This document shows positions 62,515-62,568 of a DNA stretch of 62,568 nt, piece after piece. Position 1 is the first letter of the stretch, and each line of letters opens with the position of its first letter. The position numbers were made by a program, and so were the translations under genes. Where the stretch lies: contig NZ_JAIVKX010000025.1 of the NCBI RefSeq assembly GCF_020524285.1, forward strand, positions 1 through 62,568. The letters are read 5' to 3'. The notes under the pieces were generated by a model. That model did no database searches. It was not told where the DNA came from and was given only the letters and a program-made list of their open reading frames with translations. This DNA is from Alloyangia pacifica (GTDB lineage: Bacteria; Pseudomonadota; Alphaproteobacteria; Rhodobacterales; Rhodobacteraceae).

Positions 62515-62568
62515 ATGGCGCATACAGAGTTAGACCTTCGTGAACGGCGCAGTATCGAAGACATGCTG
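62515..62568 (+). mobile_element. IS30-family transposase, first 18 codons only
   Basis: The frame MAHTELDLRERRSIEDML matches the start of IS30-type transposases, which begin with a short L-x-x-ERR-x-IE segment of the N-terminal helix-turn-helix. AAGGAGAACGG precedes the ATG pair at 62512/62515. The gene is cut by the window edge, so completeness is unknown. Confidence 0.7.

Overview
The window is high-GC DNA (roughly two thirds G+C by eye). It has dense ATGA-type start/stop overlaps, many TRAP and ABC uptake systems, FCD-type GntR regulators and Roseobacter-style catabolic gene sets. This suggests an alphaproteobacterium of the Rhodobacterales (Roseobacter/Salipiger-like); the assignment is an inference from gene content. 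I see no rRNA, tRNA, CRISPR array, replication origin or phage gene. The stretch reads as a run of catabolic cassettes, most pairing a transporter, a local regulator and a few enzymes.

Layout. (1) 0-10.8 kb: a 5-oxoproline/lactam and amino-acid cassette. pxpA, a D-amino-acid-transaminase-like enzyme, a class I aminotransferase and a DapA-like aldolase read leftward. pxpB, pxpC, GntR, a 2-hydroxyacid dehydrogenase, an M20 amidohydrolase, a second GntR, a creatinase-like M24 protein and a VOC protein read rightward. (2) 10.9-13.9 kb: a TRAP transporter whose promoter carries nearly the same 26-bp element as the pxpA/pxpB intergenic region. (3) 14.2-18.65 kb: a PCC-domain protein, an acyl-CoA ligase, an SCP-x-type thiolase and an IclR regulator. 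The IclR gene is divergent from a second TRAP transporter plus an SDR dehydrogenase (18.8-22.5 kb). (4) 22.5-23.3 kb: a scar made of an IS110-type transposase fragment and a broken ABC ATPase. (5) 23.4-29.2 kb: GntR, a polar-amino-acid ABC transporter, a class V aminotransferase-like enzyme and a dihydropyrimidinase-like hydrolase. (6) 29.4-39.5 kb: a dipeptide/nickel-type ABC transporter interleaved with three deaminase/amidohydrolase genes, divergent from GntR plus a flavin-reductase-like gene.

(7) 39.7-56.0 kb: the most coherent block, a carnitine / gamma-butyrobetaine catabolic locus. It holds a BBOX-type dioxygenase, a polyamine-type ABC transporter, an acyl-CoA dehydrogenase, an ADP-forming CoA ligase, CaiD, a BKACE (3-dehydrocarnitine cleavage) enzyme and an L-carnitine dehydrogenase fused to a thioesterase. 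Two class II aldolases, a quinone-oxidoreductase-like enzyme and two LysR regulators accompany them. The expected end products are glycine betaine and acetoacetate; no betaine demethylation gene is present here. (8) 56.1-62.5 kb: a GhrA-like reductase, a histidine/opine-type ABC transporter, a TetR/BetI-like regulator, an aminotransferase, and the first codons of an IS30-type transposase at the right edge.

A recurring architectural feature is that all six complete transporter operons carry a GC-rich stem-loop directly between the substrate-binding-protein gene and the first permease gene. This is expected to stabilise or overexpress the binding-protein segment of the mRNA. Substrates of most transporters cannot be read from sequence; functional links given below are inferences from neighbourhood.
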